In this document: positions 34,993 through 44,189 of the stretch, piece after piece
How the letters are laid out: each line of letters starts with the position of its first letter
Numbering within the stretch: the first letter of the stretch is position 1
NCBI GenBank assembly: GCA_016213105.1
Contig: JACRBN010000013.1
Coordinates: 25,713 to 89,712 of the forward strand
Source: Chloroflexota bacterium
GTDB taxonomy: Bacteria; Chloroflexota; Anaerolineae; Anaerolineales; Villigracilaceae
Direction of reading: 5' to 3'
Length of the DNA stretch: 64,000 nucleotides
The notes under the pieces: model-generated
The model's database searches: none
Told to the model about the DNA's origin: nothing
What the model saw: only the letters and a program-made list of their open reading frames with translations
Position numbers and translations under genes: made by a program

Positions 34993-35637
34993 ATGTCTGA
35001 CAATAATCTCGAGACCACAAGCTCGACCCGCGCAATGCAGAAATGGGGCGGACTGGCCTCCTTTCTGTTGGTCACGGGCTTTATCGTTGCGCCCTTCATC
35101 TATCTGGTTGGGAATCTGCGGGACGCCCTCGGGCCGTTCGCCTATTCCCTTGCCGATTTTATGTACGGCCCGCTGTGGGCGGCCAGTCTCGTCACGGCGG
35201 TGTCTGCCCTGCGGGAGCGCATTGGCGGACGCGCGCCGCGCCGCATGTCATGGGCGCTGCTGACCGCCGTCCTGGCGGCGGGGGCGATGGTGCTGGTTGC
35301 CTGCATCCGCGCCGCCAACCGTCAATACCACTTGATGCACCCCGAACTGCACCTGGAAGACTCGACGACGGTGCTCGTGATTTGGACGACCCTCGTGGCG
35401 GGCGTCACGGCGGCTGGATGGCACTTCCTGGGCTGGTCGCTGATGCTGGCCGCGTCGGCAGGCTGGACGTCGGGCCGTCTTCCGCGCGTTCTGTGCGCCC
35501 TCTACCTGGTCGGAGGGATCGCGTCGCTGTTCGTGTTTGTGTTCCCTGTCCTCGAAGGGGCCGCCGCCCTCCTGGGCGTGATCTGGGCCGTCTGGCAGGG
35601 AGTCCTTTTGTGGAATGGCGGGAAGGAAGAAACGTAA
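34993..35637 (+). CDS. Multi-pass membrane protein of unknown function
   Basis: 214 residues with six hydrophobic helices. ATG at 34993 has GGAGAG eight bases upstream. Loops are short, with HLMHPELHLEDSTT between helices three and four. No family recognised. A DinB-family gene follows 40 bases later on the same strand. Confidence 0.7.
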   Translation: MSDNNLETTSSTRAMQKWGGLASFLLVTGFIVAPFIYLVGNLRDALGPFAYSLADFMYGPLWAASLVTAVSALRERIGGRAPRRMSWALLTAVLAAGAMVLVACIRAANRQYHLMHPELHLEDSTTVLVIWTTLVAGVTAAGWHFLGWSLMLAASAGWTSGRLPRVLCALYLVGGIASLFVFVFPVLEGAAALLGVIWAVWQGVLLWNGGKEET

Positions 35638-35677
35638 TCCACCCCGCAAAACCTCCAACACCGACAGGAGACGCAAA

Positions 35678-36229
35678 ATGACCGACAGCATCATGGCCGA
35701 GATTTCCGACCGTTACCGCACCAACCAGGAGAATCTGCTCGAACTCGTGAGCGGCCTCAGCGGGGAACAGATCGCGTGGACACCGAACGAAACGACCCCG
35801 TCGGTGGGTTTTCACGTTTGGCACCTGGCGCGCTGGGCGGATTATCTTCAGGAATTGATCCACGGACGCGGGAGCCAGCTATGGGAGATCGAAGGGTTGG
35901 CGGCTCGCTGGAATATGGAAACGAAAAGCCTGGGATACGCCCAAACCGGGATGGAGATGGATGGAAGCAGCGCCGCCGCCCTGCGGATGCCTGAAAAGGG
36001 CGCGCTGCTCGATTATGCGCGCCGCTCGTTTGCCGCCGCACAAGCAGCCGTGGCGAAGATCGGGGACAACGAATTCTTTGCCGTTTATGAAGGCTTGCAC
36101 GGTGAAAACTGGCATGACGGTCAGATTGGGCCGATTGTGATCACCTGGATGACCCACGACAATCGACACCTGGGAATGGTGGAGTGCCTGGTTGGGCTTC
36201 AGGGTCAAAGCGGCAGTGCCGACGCGTAG
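35678..36229 (+). CDS. DinB-family protein
   Basis: 183 residues from ATG at 35678, with AGGAG seven bases upstream. The DinB four-helix fold is shown by GFHVWHLARWADYLQELIHG near 47-65 and WMTHDNRHLGMVECLVGLQG at the end, giving three histidines for a metal site. Many members are thiol-dependent transferases; this one's substrate is unknown. It may be in one transcript with the membrane protein upstream. Confidence 0.85.
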   Translation: MTDSIMAEISDRYRTNQENLLELVSGLSGEQIAWTPNETTPSVGFHVWHLARWADYLQELIHGRGSQLWEIEGLAARWNMETKSLGYAQTGMEMDGSSAAALRMPEKGALLDYARRSFAAAQAAVAKIGDNEFFAVYEGLHGENWHDGQIGPIVITWMTHDNRHLGMVECLVGLQGQSGSADA

Positions 36230-36435
36230 CATGCTCCAGCCGAAAACGACTGACGCGAAGCGGTCACCACAAAATCAAAACGGATGTATGCCCGCCTGTA
36301 CCAGAATCAGAAAGTATCAGGCAACTGGCAGTCCTGTCGCGATGGAAGCGCAGAAAGAGACATGCTTTCAGGCAGATCAAAGGTGTCCCTGCCTGAAAAG
36401 CGGCGGCCTGACACCTTGGGAAGCAGAGCAGACAA

Positions 36436-37224
36436 GTGTCGATTGATAGAAGCAGACGCATCACATTTGAAGAAGTAGCCGATCTTTACGATGAAGTCCG
36501 TCCAGGCTATCCCGAAGAACTGGTCGAGGATGTGCTTGCCTTGTCGGGGATTCCTGCAGATGGGCACATTCTGGAAATCGGTTGCGGCCCAGGGAATGCC
36601 ACCCTGCCGTTTACCAGGCGGGGTTACACAATCCTCGGCATCGAATTGGGAGAACGTCTGGCCGCCCTGGCGGCCAGGAGGTGCCGCGCGCACCCTGGCG
36701 TCGAGATTCGAAATACAGCCTTTGAGGATTGGGAGCTTGCGGAGAAAGTTTTCGACCTTGCCATCTCTGCCGACGCGTTTCACTGGATTCCCCCGGAGGT
36801 GGGATACCCGAAAGTAGCCAGGGCTTTGAAAGATTCGGGGTCTGCGGCCTTTTTCTGGCATGTGCCTGTCGACCCTGAGACGGATTGGTCGAAGGCGATA
36901 GGGAAGGTTTATCAAGAGAGGGCGCCATCTGTTGAAAACCCAGACCAGTTGTTCACTTTGGACTGGTTGACAGGGGTCATCAGAAACAACTTTGAAACGT
37001 ACGACTGTTTTGGAGAAGTGACAGTCAAGCAGTACCGCTGGACTGAGACGTATACCAGTGAGCGGTACCTCAAGTTGTTGAGAACCTATTCAGGTCACCG
37101 TGGTATGGATGAGGGCACGCGGGACAAGCTCTTTGCGGGCATCCGTGAGGTCATCGAGCGGTCTGGCGGAAGGGTGGAGAGGCCGCATCTGACAGCGCTA
37201 TTTCATGCAAGGGTAAAAAGATGA
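36436..37224 (+). CDS. Class I SAM-dependent methyltransferase
   Basis: 262 residues starting at GTG 36436. SAM-binding motif I is LEIGCGPGNATLP near 44-56, the acidic end of strand 2 is in GIELG, and DLAISADAFHWIPPE is motif IV. Closest in style to small-molecule methyltransferases with the AxxYDxxRPGYP opening (VADLYDEVRPGYP). The 206 bases before it hold no gene that can be supported. Confidence 0.85.
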   Translation: MSIDRSRRITFEEVADLYDEVRPGYPEELVEDVLALSGIPADGHILEIGCGPGNATLPFTRRGYTILGIELGERLAALAARRCRAHPGVEIRNTAFEDWELAEKVFDLAISADAFHWIPPEVGYPKVARALKDSGSAAFFWHVPVDPETDWSKAIGKVYQERAPSVENPDQLFTLDWLTGVIRNNFETYDCFGEVTVKQYRWTETYTSERYLKLLRTYSGHRGMDEGTRDKLFAGIREVIERSGGRVERPHLTALFHARVKR

Positions 37225-37312
37225 TCGTTGGGATATATAATACCCACACAAGATATTGGAATCCAAAGTCTGGAGACTTTGGACTCCGTCACATACAATG
37301 GAGCGCACCAAC

Positions 37313-37693
37313 ATGAGCAATGAAACCATCCCCTGTCCCGCCTGCGGCGGGCCGAACCAGGCCATTCCAGGCGCGGCCCGCATGGCCTGCACGTTCTGCG
37401 GCACGAACCTGACCATCCCCGAGGAATTGCGCGTAAAAGCGGCGCCCAGGATGAGCACGACCCCGCCGAGGGTCACTCCAGGGACAACACCAAAACCCGA
37501 ACCGCAGCCTACAGTCGATACGCCTGACCTGTTACGCAAGGCCCAGCCCATTGCCCTCGGCGCGTGGAATGCCTTCGCCGCCTGGACGTGGCTGCGGCGG
37601 CTGCTCCCTGGCTGTTTGATCGCGCTGGTGCTGTTATGCCTGGCCTGCCTGGCGCTGGGCGGATTGCCGTTTTTGCTTCGTTCGATTCAATAG
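37313..37693 (+). CDS. Zinc-ribbon protein with C-terminal membrane anchor
   Basis: 126 residues. CPACGG near residue 8 and CTFCGT near 26 form a zinc ribbon; a Pro/Thr-rich linker follows (about 45-70) and one or two membrane helices close the protein (LPGCLIALVLLCLACLALGG). GGAG lies nine bases before ATG. It lies 26 bases before the flippase gene, so joint expression is likely. Role unknown. Confidence 0.7.
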   Translation: MSNETIPCPACGGPNQAIPGAARMACTFCGTNLTIPEELRVKAAPRMSTTPPRVTPGTTPKPEPQPTVDTPDLLRKAQPIALGAWNAFAAWTWLRRLLPGCLIALVLLCLACLALGGLPFLLRSIQ

Positions 37694-37719
37694 AGAACCG
37701 TCAAGGCCACGAGGTGACC

Positions 37720-40245
37720 ATGAAAAGACTCGTCGCGCTTCTCACTCTCGTTCTGCTGTTCTTTTCCGTTCAACCCGTCCACGCGGATGGAAACCTGCGC
37801 GTCTTTTATGTAGGCGCGGAGGGCAGCGTGAAGACCGCGCTGGAACTGGCGAAATTCACGCTGGTGGATGATCCCGCACTGGCAGATGTGTTCGTGCTGA
37901 ACGGGGAGATTCCCGCCGACGGGACGATCCTTTCCCGCACCCAAAGCGGCGAGGCGGGACTGGTGCTGATTCTCGGCCCGAACCTGAGCGAAGCGCAGGT
38001 CGGCGGCCTGCTGGGGATTCCGCTCACGCTTGCGCCCCGCGATGATGCCGTCAGCATCACGTCGATTCCATTGGATGATCCGCTGGTGACGGAGATCATC
38101 TGGAACGGGGCGCCGCAGGTGCGCGAACGCTTCGAGGTGCAGACTCCGCTTTCGTCTGTCCAGCCGTTGGTGACGAATTACGAAAACGGCGAGTGGATCC
38201 TCTGGCAGGCGCGGCCCAACCAATACGTGGTCAACGCCTTTCTGGATGATGTCAATCCGCAAATCCAGGAGTGGGCTTATTACAACTACCTGATCTATCA
38301 CCTCGTGGAGCGCGCCGCAGGGCAGACTCCGCTTTCGTTCGCGGCGTATCCCATCTCGCCCGTGCCGCACACGACCGAACGCAACATCCTGTTCGCGGTG
38401 ATGGGCTTGATGCTGGTCACCTCCTTCGGGACATTCTTCTTCGTGCGCAGGTATAGCCAGAGTCACCCCGAGGCGTTGGATCAGATCGTCTCGGACAGAA
38501 GCAGCTTCCAGTCCAGGGAAGAGTCAACCAGCTGGGAGCAGGTCGGCTTCCATCGTCCGCTGTCGGGCTTTTTGGTGGCGCTGTCCATGGGCGTGATGCT
38601 CTTCATCCCGCTGATCATCTACCAGAATTTGATCCTGCCCTCGTTCATCCTGCCCTCGGCGCAGGCGCTGGGAATTTGGGGGCGCGTGACGCAGTTCTTC
38701 AACCTGGCCTGGTTCTTCTTCGACATGGGCACCAGCGTGGCCTTCGTCAAGTACATGTCGCAATACCGCGTGAACGACCCGCAGCGCGGCATCAAGTTCG
38801 GACAGGTCTTCGTGTGGTGGCAGCTGCTTTCGGGGGCGGTGCAGGTGGCGCTGGTCATCGCACTGGCCGCGACGGTCGCGCCGCAGTCGGCCTATGCGCT
38901 GTACGCGTGGAGCGTGATCATCCACGCCTTCATCCAAATCCCTGGTTTTTACCGCGTGTTCCTGTATGCGTTCTCGGGTTTTCAGCGCAACGATTACGCG
39001 CGCTACCTCGACCTCGGCCTGAACGTGCTGCTGCCGATGATCGTCCAACCGATCTTCGTGACCATCGCGTATGCCTGGGGCAGGGCCAACCCCGCCTTCG
39101 GCGGCGCGATGGGCGGATTGCTTGGGCTGGGCATCGCGGCCTACGCGGCAGAGTTGATCACGTTCCTGCTCGGCTTCTGGCTGTATCGCCGCATCGGCCT
39201 CAACGTGCGGGTGCTGTTCCTGGCGCATTTCGATTGGGAGATCGTGAAGACCAGCTTCCGCTTTGGCGTGTTCGAGATGCTCGGCTCGGCGGCCTGGTCG
39301 TTTGGGCAGGCGGCGGAGATTTGGATCACGCAATCGCGCCTGATCAACTACGCCGAAATATGGGGAAACTGGGTGCTGGCTCAAAACTTTGTGTTCGCAT
39401 TCAACGTGGTCAGCACCTTGACCGACGGGGCCATGCCTTCCATCTCGGAGGCCATCTCACACGGACGAAAACTGCTCAGCCAGTATTACACGGTCATGAT
39501 CTACAAATGGAGCGGGATGATCTCCGCGTTCCTGGCGGCGGTGCTGCTGGCGGTCGGGCCGCGTTTTATCGTCGGCGCGTCGGGAATTGAATTTTCGCGC
39601 GCGGCGGTGTACGCGGTGCCGCTGTTGATCTGGGGCGCGGTGCAGTATCCCTCGTGGGTCGGCGACCAGGTGCAGCTTGGCTCGAACAAGCCCTATCTCA
39701 AGTCCACGCTGGTGTTCGGCGAACAGATCATCCGCGTGGTGCTGGCCTGGATTCTGCTCGAACGTTATCAGGTCACTGCGCTGGTTATCGCCTATTTCGT
39801 CGGGTTGCTGACCAAGGATTTCGTGGCCTATTTCGTCAACCACAAATATTGTTTTCCACAGCGCTTCTTCTTCTGGCAGTCGGCTGGCGCGCCGCTGCTG
39901 GCCGCAGGCTTGCATTACCTGTTGATGGATCGCCTCTCCGCGCTGATCTGGCGGGGCGACCAGATCACCAGCATCGTCATCTTCTTCATCGGAATTCTAC
40001 CCAGCCTGGTCGTGTATATGTTCCTGTATGGACTGGTCGGCGGCTGGGATGACGCCACCCTAGCCGAGTTCGACCAGGCCACCGCGATGACAGGCCCGCT
40101 GCGCGGCGTGGTCACCTGGCTGATGCTCAAACCGACCGCCCTGGGCGCGAGGCTGAGTCCGTTAAACAATCGTTTCCCCATCTCGATCCGCGCCGCGGCG
40201 ATGGAGGAGGCAAGGAGTCTGACGGAGGAGAAGGTTAGGTTGTAA
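37720..40245 (+). CDS. MOP-superfamily flippase with extracytoplasmic N-terminal domain
   Basis: 841 residues from ATG at 37720 after GAGGTGACC. Signal peptide 1-22 (VLLFFSVQPVHA), a soluble domain about 23-225 (FVLNGEIPADG, LVLILGPNLSEAQVGGLLG; similar to glutamine-amidotransferase-like or ThuA-like folds), one helix near 230-252, then about twelve helices from 280 on. The long helical part resembles MATE/Wzx/MurJ-type lipid-linked oligosaccharide flippases. No glycosyltransferase genes adjoin. The fusion is unusual. Confidence 0.75.
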   Translation: MKRLVALLTLVLLFFSVQPVHADGNLRVFYVGAEGSVKTALELAKFTLVDDPALADVFVLNGEIPADGTILSRTQSGEAGLVLILGPNLSEAQVGGLLGIPLTLAPRDDAVSITSIPLDDPLVTEIIWNGAPQVRERFEVQTPLSSVQPLVTNYENGEWILWQARPNQYVVNAFLDDVNPQIQEWAYYNYLIYHLVERAAGQTPLSFAAYPISPVPHTTERNILFAVMGLMLVTSFGTFFFVRRYSQSHPEALDQIVSDRSSFQSREESTSWEQVGFHRPLSGFLVALSMGVMLFIPLIIYQNLILPSFILPSAQALGIWGRVTQFFNLAWFFFDMGTSVAFVKYMSQYRVNDPQRGIKFGQVFVWWQLLSGAVQVALVIALAATVAPQSAYALYAWSVIIHAFIQIPGFYRVFLYAFSGFQRNDYARYLDLGLNVLLPMIVQPIFVTIAYAWGRANPAFGGAMGGLLGLGIAAYAAELITFLLGFWLYRRIGLNVRVLFLAHFDWEIVKTSFRFGVFEMLGSAAWSFGQAAEIWITQSRLINYAEIWGNWVLAQNFVFAFNVVSTLTDGAMPSISEAISHGRKLLSQYYTVMIYKWSGMISAFLAAVLLAVGPRFIVGASGIEFSRAAVYAVPLLIWGAVQYPSWVGDQVQLGSNKPYLKSTLVFGEQIIRVVLAWILLERYQVTALVIAYFVGLLTKDFVAYFVNHKYCFPQRFFFWQSAGAPLLAAGLHYLLMDRLSALIWRGDQITSIVIFFIGILPSLVVYMFLYGLVGGWDDATLAEFDQATAMTGPLRGVVTWLMLKPTALGARLSPLNNRFPISIRAAAMEEARSLTEEKVRL

Positions 40246-40252
40246 TTCTGAC

Positions 40253-40422
40253 CTGGCCCTCACCCCCCCTGCCCCCTCTCCCAAAGAGCGTGGGAGAGGG
40301 GGAGAATGAAGAGAGTTCTTGTATTCCCTTTCTCCCCCTGGGAGGAAGGGGAGAGAAACAAAGATACTTCTGTATTCCCCTTCTCCCGCGCGCGGGAGAA
40401 GGGGTCAGGGGATGAGGGCCAG
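40253..40422. repeat. Palindromic element with terminal inverted repeats
   Basis: Begins CTGGCCCTCACCCCC and ends GGGGATGAGGGCCAG (14 of 15 pairs match). Inside are two hairpins, CCCCCTCTCCC/GGGAGAGGGGG and CCTTCTCCCGCG/CGCGGGAGAAGG, and a partial third. This CCCTCTCCC-type repeat is common near DUF559 genes. Confidence 0.75.
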
Positions 40423-40436
40423 ATTGGAGAAAAGAT

Positions 40437-40811
40437 ATGCGAACCACCCCAACCATTCAACAACGCGCCAGGGAATTACGCAAAAAAGCCACTCCTACCG
40501 AGAGGATGCTCTGGGAGCGTCTGCGTGGACGGCAGTTGGGCGGATTCAAATTCCGCCGCCAGGCGCCGATGGGCAGGTTCATCGCAGATTTCTATTGCGC
40601 GGAACGGAAACTCATCATCGAGCTTGACGGCGGGATTCACGACTTTCAACTCGAAGCCGATCAACAGCGATCGGAGGAGATGGAAAGCTTCGGCTATCGC
40701 GTGATCCGCTTCAAGAACGAACAGGTGGAAAAAGACATCGAGTCCGTGCTCAACTCAATCTTAACTGCATGCAAAGCCCCTCTCCCACACGTGGGAGAGG
40801 GGTTGGGGTGA
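40437..40811 (+). CDS. DUF559 endonuclease-like protein
   Basis: 124 residues. Vsr/restriction-endonuclease-like fold: RARELRKKATPTERMLWERL, then GGFKFRRQAPMGRFIADFYC, catalytic-looking LIIELDGGIHD and GYRVIRFKNEQV. GGAG lies seven bases before ATG, and that site starts right at the end of the palindromic element. The last dozen residues (APLPHVGEGLG) are translated from a second copy of the repeat. DNA target unknown. Confidence 0.8.
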   Translation: MRTTPTIQQRARELRKKATPTERMLWERLRGRQLGGFKFRRQAPMGRFIADFYCAERKLIIELDGGIHDFQLEADQQRSEEMESFGYRVIRFKNEQVEKDIESVLNSILTACKAPLPHVGEGLG

Positions 40812-40815
40812 GGGC
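40777..40815. repeat. CCCCTCTCCC hairpin at the 3' end of DUF559
   Basis: CCCCTCTCCCAC (40777-40788) pairs with GTGGGAGAGGGG (40791-40802), followed by TTGGGGTGAGGG. It encodes the C-terminus and stop codon of the DUF559 gene. Confidence 0.8.
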
Positions 40816-40845
40816 TTGTAGTGAGGGCAACGTAACTTACGCAGT

Positions 40846-41262
40846 CTATATCTTGATTCGGATGAACAGCCGCTCTTTTGCCGTCGCGGCGATATCCTGC
40901 GGATTGGGCTTCCCCTCCTCCAGGCGGATCTTCATCGGCTTGGCGGCCTGGGGGACGTGGCGCAGGTACTCGTACATCCTGGCTTCCACAGACTTTTCGT
41001 CCAGGTCGACATCTGCCAGTCCCTGCACGGGTTTTCGCTTCAGCAGCACGTCGACCTGCGCGCCGCCTTGCAGGTTCTTCCACCAGGTGCGGTCGCGGCT
41101 GGTGATAACCCACAAATAGCCGTTCTCTTCGTAATATCCAACAGGGGTGGTGTAAATGTTGCCCGTTTTGCGGCCCTTGATGCTGATGAGCATCATGCCG
41201 TTGCTCAACATGCCATGCAGCGGCGAGCGCAAGACCCAGGCCATGAAATCATTTCCGTTCAT
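40846..41262 (-). CDS. Deazaflavin-dependent nitroreductase-family protein
   Basis: 138 residues from ATG at 41262, overlapping the upstream stop (ATGA). LISIKGRKTGNIYTTPVGY near 27-45 and WWKNLQGGAQVDVLL are the split-barrel signature of the nitroreductase/deazaflavin-dependent (Ddn-like) family. Members use F420 or flavin to reduce various compounds; several have no proven activity. Last gene of a five-gene leftward operon. Confidence 0.78.
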   Translation of the reverse strand: MNGNDFMAWVLRSPLHGMLSNGMMLISIKGRKTGNIYTTPVGYYEENGYLWVITSRDRTWWKNLQGGAQVDVLLKRKPVQGLADVDLDEKSVEARMYEYLRHVPQAAKPMKIRLEEGKPNPQDIAATAKERLFIRIKI

Positions 41263-41858
41263 TTTGAGGTTTCCCTTCCCAGAGAGAGGATGCGTTCTTC
41301 GTAAACCAGCCATGCCAATCCTACCAGATAAAGGCCGCGTTGGACGATGCCTTTATCCAATTCCAGGATGTGATTCTCGGCCAGCCCGAACAGGCCAGAA
41401 ATACCCATGACCAGAATGAGAAAGGCCAGGCGCATCCAGCGCTCACGTCCGTTCGTGGAGACGATGACCTGCCACAAGATGCCCAGGCTCATGGCGAGTC
41501 CCGCAATCGTGGCAAACGCCGAATGGATACCAGCCTCCCGCACCGAGTACGAAATGGATGGGTCAATAGCCGCTGCGCAGAAGAATCCCGTCACGAGAAC
41601 CGACAGACCATAGACCGCCACGAGAAACAGAAAATATTGGCGGTGATTGCGGCGGAAGTGAACCACGACGCCTGCGGTCAGAATCAACCCGAAGCCGATG
41701 AAGCCCGCCTGCATGATCCACTTGTAGACGTGACCCTGGGAGCCGAGGTCGCTGATGGTGTTCTGAGTCCAGTCATAATGGGGCGGGACAAAGAAGTGGG
41801 CAATCACGATGACCGCGACGAAGTAGATAACAGCAATGGCGAATGGTTTGAATTTCAT
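41259..41858 (-). CDS. DUF998 family membrane protein
   Basis: 199 residues with six hydrophobic helices. HYDWTQNTISDLGSQGHVY near 27-45 and GIHSAFATIAGLAM match the DUF998 pattern. Function unknown. Six bases after the CPBP gene, and its stop overlaps the next start, so it is firmly within the operon. Confidence 0.75.
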   Translation of the reverse strand: MKFKPFAIAVIYFVAVIVIAHFFVPPHYDWTQNTISDLGSQGHVYKWIMQAGFIGFGLILTAGVVVHFRRNHRQYFLFLVAVYGLSVLVTGFFCAAAIDPSISYSVREAGIHSAFATIAGLAMSLGILWQVIVSTNGRERWMRLAFLILVMGISGLFGLAENHILELDKGIVQRGLYLVGLAWLVYEERILSLGRETSK

Positions 41859-41864
41859 GGCCGT

Positions 41865-42680
41865 TTACGAAATCACTTGCTTTTCCCGCCTGGACAGATT
41901 GGCGGGTTTGTAAATGAACACCAGCGCGACCGCCCAGACCATGACCAGGGTGCTCATGATGGCCGCACCTAATCCCTCACCCGCCGCGGAGGCGGTGATG
42001 AAATTGAACGCGCCGTGCCAAAGCGCAACCGCCAGCAGGCTGCCGTCCGTGCTGTTGTATAACCACGTGAACAGGATCGCGCCGCTCATCAGGCCAAAGA
42101 ACCATCCCACCGCAATGGCGGGCTCGAACAGATAGAAGAAGATCGGAAGATGCCACAAGGCCCATAACACGCCCAGCACAAGCGTCGCAGATAAGGCGTT
42201 CATCCTGGCCTGTAATCTGGGCAGGGCATATCCACGCCAGCCAATTTCTTCGCCAATTCCGTACGTGAATATCCACAGGAAGAGCGCACCAGCGCCCAAA
42301 TTGGGCAGGAAGTTGACTTCTCCCAACAAGCTGAGATCCACCCAGGTTCCTTGAATCAGGCGCAGGACGATCACCACCACGGCGTATCCAATCAAAGGCG
42401 AAAAAGCGATCAGCCACCAGGCGGGACGCATTTGCCATTTGAACAATCGTCTGAAGATGTCGACAATCCCAGGCCAGCCTTTGGTAAGTCCTGTCATGAT
42501 GAAGGCCGACAGCATCGGCCCATAGGCATACAGATAATGCACCTGGAAGGGAAACTGCCAGTTCAATTTTCCCTGAGCAATCAACGCCAGCGGGATACCC
42601 ACCGTCCATGAAATTGCATACGCCAGGAGAAAGTATCCCAGCAGGGAGTGCTTTTGAAACCACGAAGTCTTTGCGTTCAT
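41865..42680 (-). CDS. CPBP-family intramembrane metalloprotease
   Basis: 271 residues, about seven or eight helices. The three catalytic blocks are present: EEIGWRGYALP, LWALWHLPIF and ALWHGAFNF. These Abi/CAAX-type glutamic proteases cut or mature membrane substrates. It lies 17 bases after the 4Fe-4S protein gene. The substrate is unknown. Confidence 0.85.
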   Translation of the reverse strand: MNAKTSWFQKHSLLGYFLLAYAISWTVGIPLALIAQGKLNWQFPFQVHYLYAYGPMLSAFIMTGLTKGWPGIVDIFRRLFKWQMRPAWWLIAFSPLIGYAVVVIVLRLIQGTWVDLSLLGEVNFLPNLGAGALFLWIFTYGIGEEIGWRGYALPRLQARMNALSATLVLGVLWALWHLPIFFYLFEPAIAVGWFFGLMSGAILFTWLYNSTDGSLLAVALWHGAFNFITASAAGEGLGAAIMSTLVMVWAVALVFIYKPANLSRREKQVIS

Positions 42681-42697
42681 CTTCCCTAATCCTTAAA

Positions 42698-43462
42698 TTA
42701 CTTCCCCGCCGAAAACGAATAGCGGATGGCCTTCTGCGAGCAATTATCCACGCACGTGCCACACAGGATGCACTCGGCATTTTCCATTTTCTGAGCCTGC
42801 ACCATTGCGTTGACGTCCAGACTCATCGGGCAGGTCTTGGAGCAGGATTTGCAATCCTTACAGGTGGACGCATCCGCCACCAGCCGCAGGGAGGGCCACT
42901 CGAAGCGGTTGCGAATCCAGCGTCCGATGATCATGAACGGCGCCATCCAGCAAATGGTGTGACAGCCCGCCCTGCGTCCCGCAAAAACCGCCAGGCCCAC
43001 GAACAGGGCAACCACAACGTAGTAAATAATGTAGGCAATGAAGATCGGCCTGTCCGCCGTCCCCGCCACGGAAATTCCGTTTTGGGTGTGATAGAGCAAA
43101 TCCACGCTTTGGTACCCGCCTGCCCTGACCGCGAATATAACGATCAATGCAAACCAGACGATCCAGATGGCCCACTTGATCCAATCGATTTTCGAACCGT
43201 TGACCGTTTTGTTATTGACAGGCTCGAAGATTTCCTGCATCCCGCCGCCTGGACAAATCCATCCGCACCACAGCCTGCCGAGAAAGAGCGACGAGAGGAA
43301 CATCAGCCCAAACATCACCAGGCTGCCATTGATGATGCCGTTCATCGCCCCGTCAATGATGACGTAGGGCGAAAAAAAGTTCATCGTGATGGGGAAGGAC
43401 AAAAAGGCGAGAAAAACCAGCGTCTTACGGATGCGTTGCCGCATGGGAAGTTGACGGATCAT
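42698..43462 (-). CDS. NapH-like membrane 4Fe-4S protein
   Basis: 254 residues. Four membrane helices; RLWCGWICPGGGMQE near 64-78 is the NapH/CcoG-type cysteine motif. Two 4Fe-4S ferredoxin clusters close the protein: CKDCKSCSKTCP and CILCGTCVDNCS. It is expected to pass electrons across or along the membrane. Start overlaps the TetR stop by four bases, so the regulator and this protein are co-translated. Confidence 0.87.
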   Translation of the reverse strand: MIRQLPMRQRIRKTLVFLAFLSFPITMNFFSPYVIIDGAMNGIINGSLVMFGLMFLSSLFLGRLWCGWICPGGGMQEIFEPVNNKTVNGSKIDWIKWAIWIVWFALIVIFAVRAGGYQSVDLLYHTQNGISVAGTADRPIFIAYIIYYVVVALFVGLAVFAGRRAGCHTICWMAPFMIIGRWIRNRFEWPSLRLVADASTCKDCKSCSKTCPMSLDVNAMVQAQKMENAECILCGTCVDNCSQKAIRYSFSAGK

Positions 43463-44160
43463 GGGTTCTCCTGGGAAAGTCCCAACTGACGGGAAAGTTT
43501 TTCGAGTTCGTGATCGATGAAGGCCCCCATCTGTCCACCCAGAAAGCCCGCCAGGTAGTTGTACAGGTGGAGTGACGTGATGCCGTGGATGACGGCCCAG
43601 ACGGTCAGCGCCAGGTGGGTGACCTCGGGCGTGTACGGCATCCCATACTGGCCCAGCATTTCATACTGTGACTGGAGGCTGGTCGGCAGACCCAGGGTGG
43701 AAACCGCGCCTGAGAGCTTTCCCGCCGCGGCCGCCTCGCCGAGGACGCCCTGCAAGACCAGGAAACTACGCTGGGCCGACGGCCCCACCTCGCCCGAGAA
43801 CTGATAGCCAGAGATGGGCGTGCCGAACAGGAAGAGGTATTTCTGCGGGTTGGCTGCCCCCCACTGGAAGTAGGCCCTGCCGATGGCAAAAAAACGGCCC
43901 GCGTGGTCGTCGGCTGGGCAGGCATCCCGCGCGGACTCGAGCGCGGCGCTGAACGAGTCGAAGGCGTCGATCAGCAACGCGGTGACCAGCGCATCGCGGT
44001 CGGCGTAGTAGCGGTACAGCCCGGGCGCGGTCATGCCCATCTCGCGCGCGATGGCCCGCAACGACAGCGACGCCGCGCCCAATTCGCCGATCTGCTTCCA
44101 GGCGGTGGATTTGATCTCCTCGATTGTGGAAAGTCGGTTGCGTTCTCGTCGAGTGGTCAT
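43459..44160 (-). CDS. TetR/AcrR-family regulator with WHG-type C-terminus
   Basis: 233 residues. DNA-binding part: LSLRAIAREMGMTAPGLYRY followed by YADRDALV. C-terminal part has VWAVIHGITSLHLYNYLAG, the WHG motif that gives this subgroup its name. First gene of the leftward operon and so probably controls it. RBS GAGGAG is three bases from ATG. Direct repeats near the promoter are its likely site. Confidence 0.87.
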   Translation of the reverse strand: MTTRRERNRLSTIEEIKSTAWKQIGELGAASLSLRAIAREMGMTAPGLYRYYADRDALVTALLIDAFDSFSAALESARDACPADDHAGRFFAIGRAYFQWGAANPQKYLFLFGTPISGYQFSGEVGPSAQRSFLVLQGVLGEAAAAGKLSGAVSTLGLPTSLQSQYEMLGQYGMPYTPEVTHLALTVWAVIHGITSLHLYNYLAGFLGGQMGAFIDHELEKLSRQLGLSQENP

Positions 44161-44172
44161 GGCTCCTCTAAT

Positions 44173-44189
44173 TGTTTACAGTGTTTACA
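44173..44189. promoter_or_regulatory. Direct-repeat operator candidate
   Basis: TGTTTACA occurs twice (44173-44180 and 44182-44189), between the -10 box and the ATG of the TetR gene. Position suits autoregulation. A tandem, not palindromic, arrangement is less usual for TetR. Confidence 0.55.

Noticed and set aside
40253..40422. Possible CRISPR array in the repeat block before DUF559
   Set aside because: The copies are palindromes of unequal length with no regular spacers.
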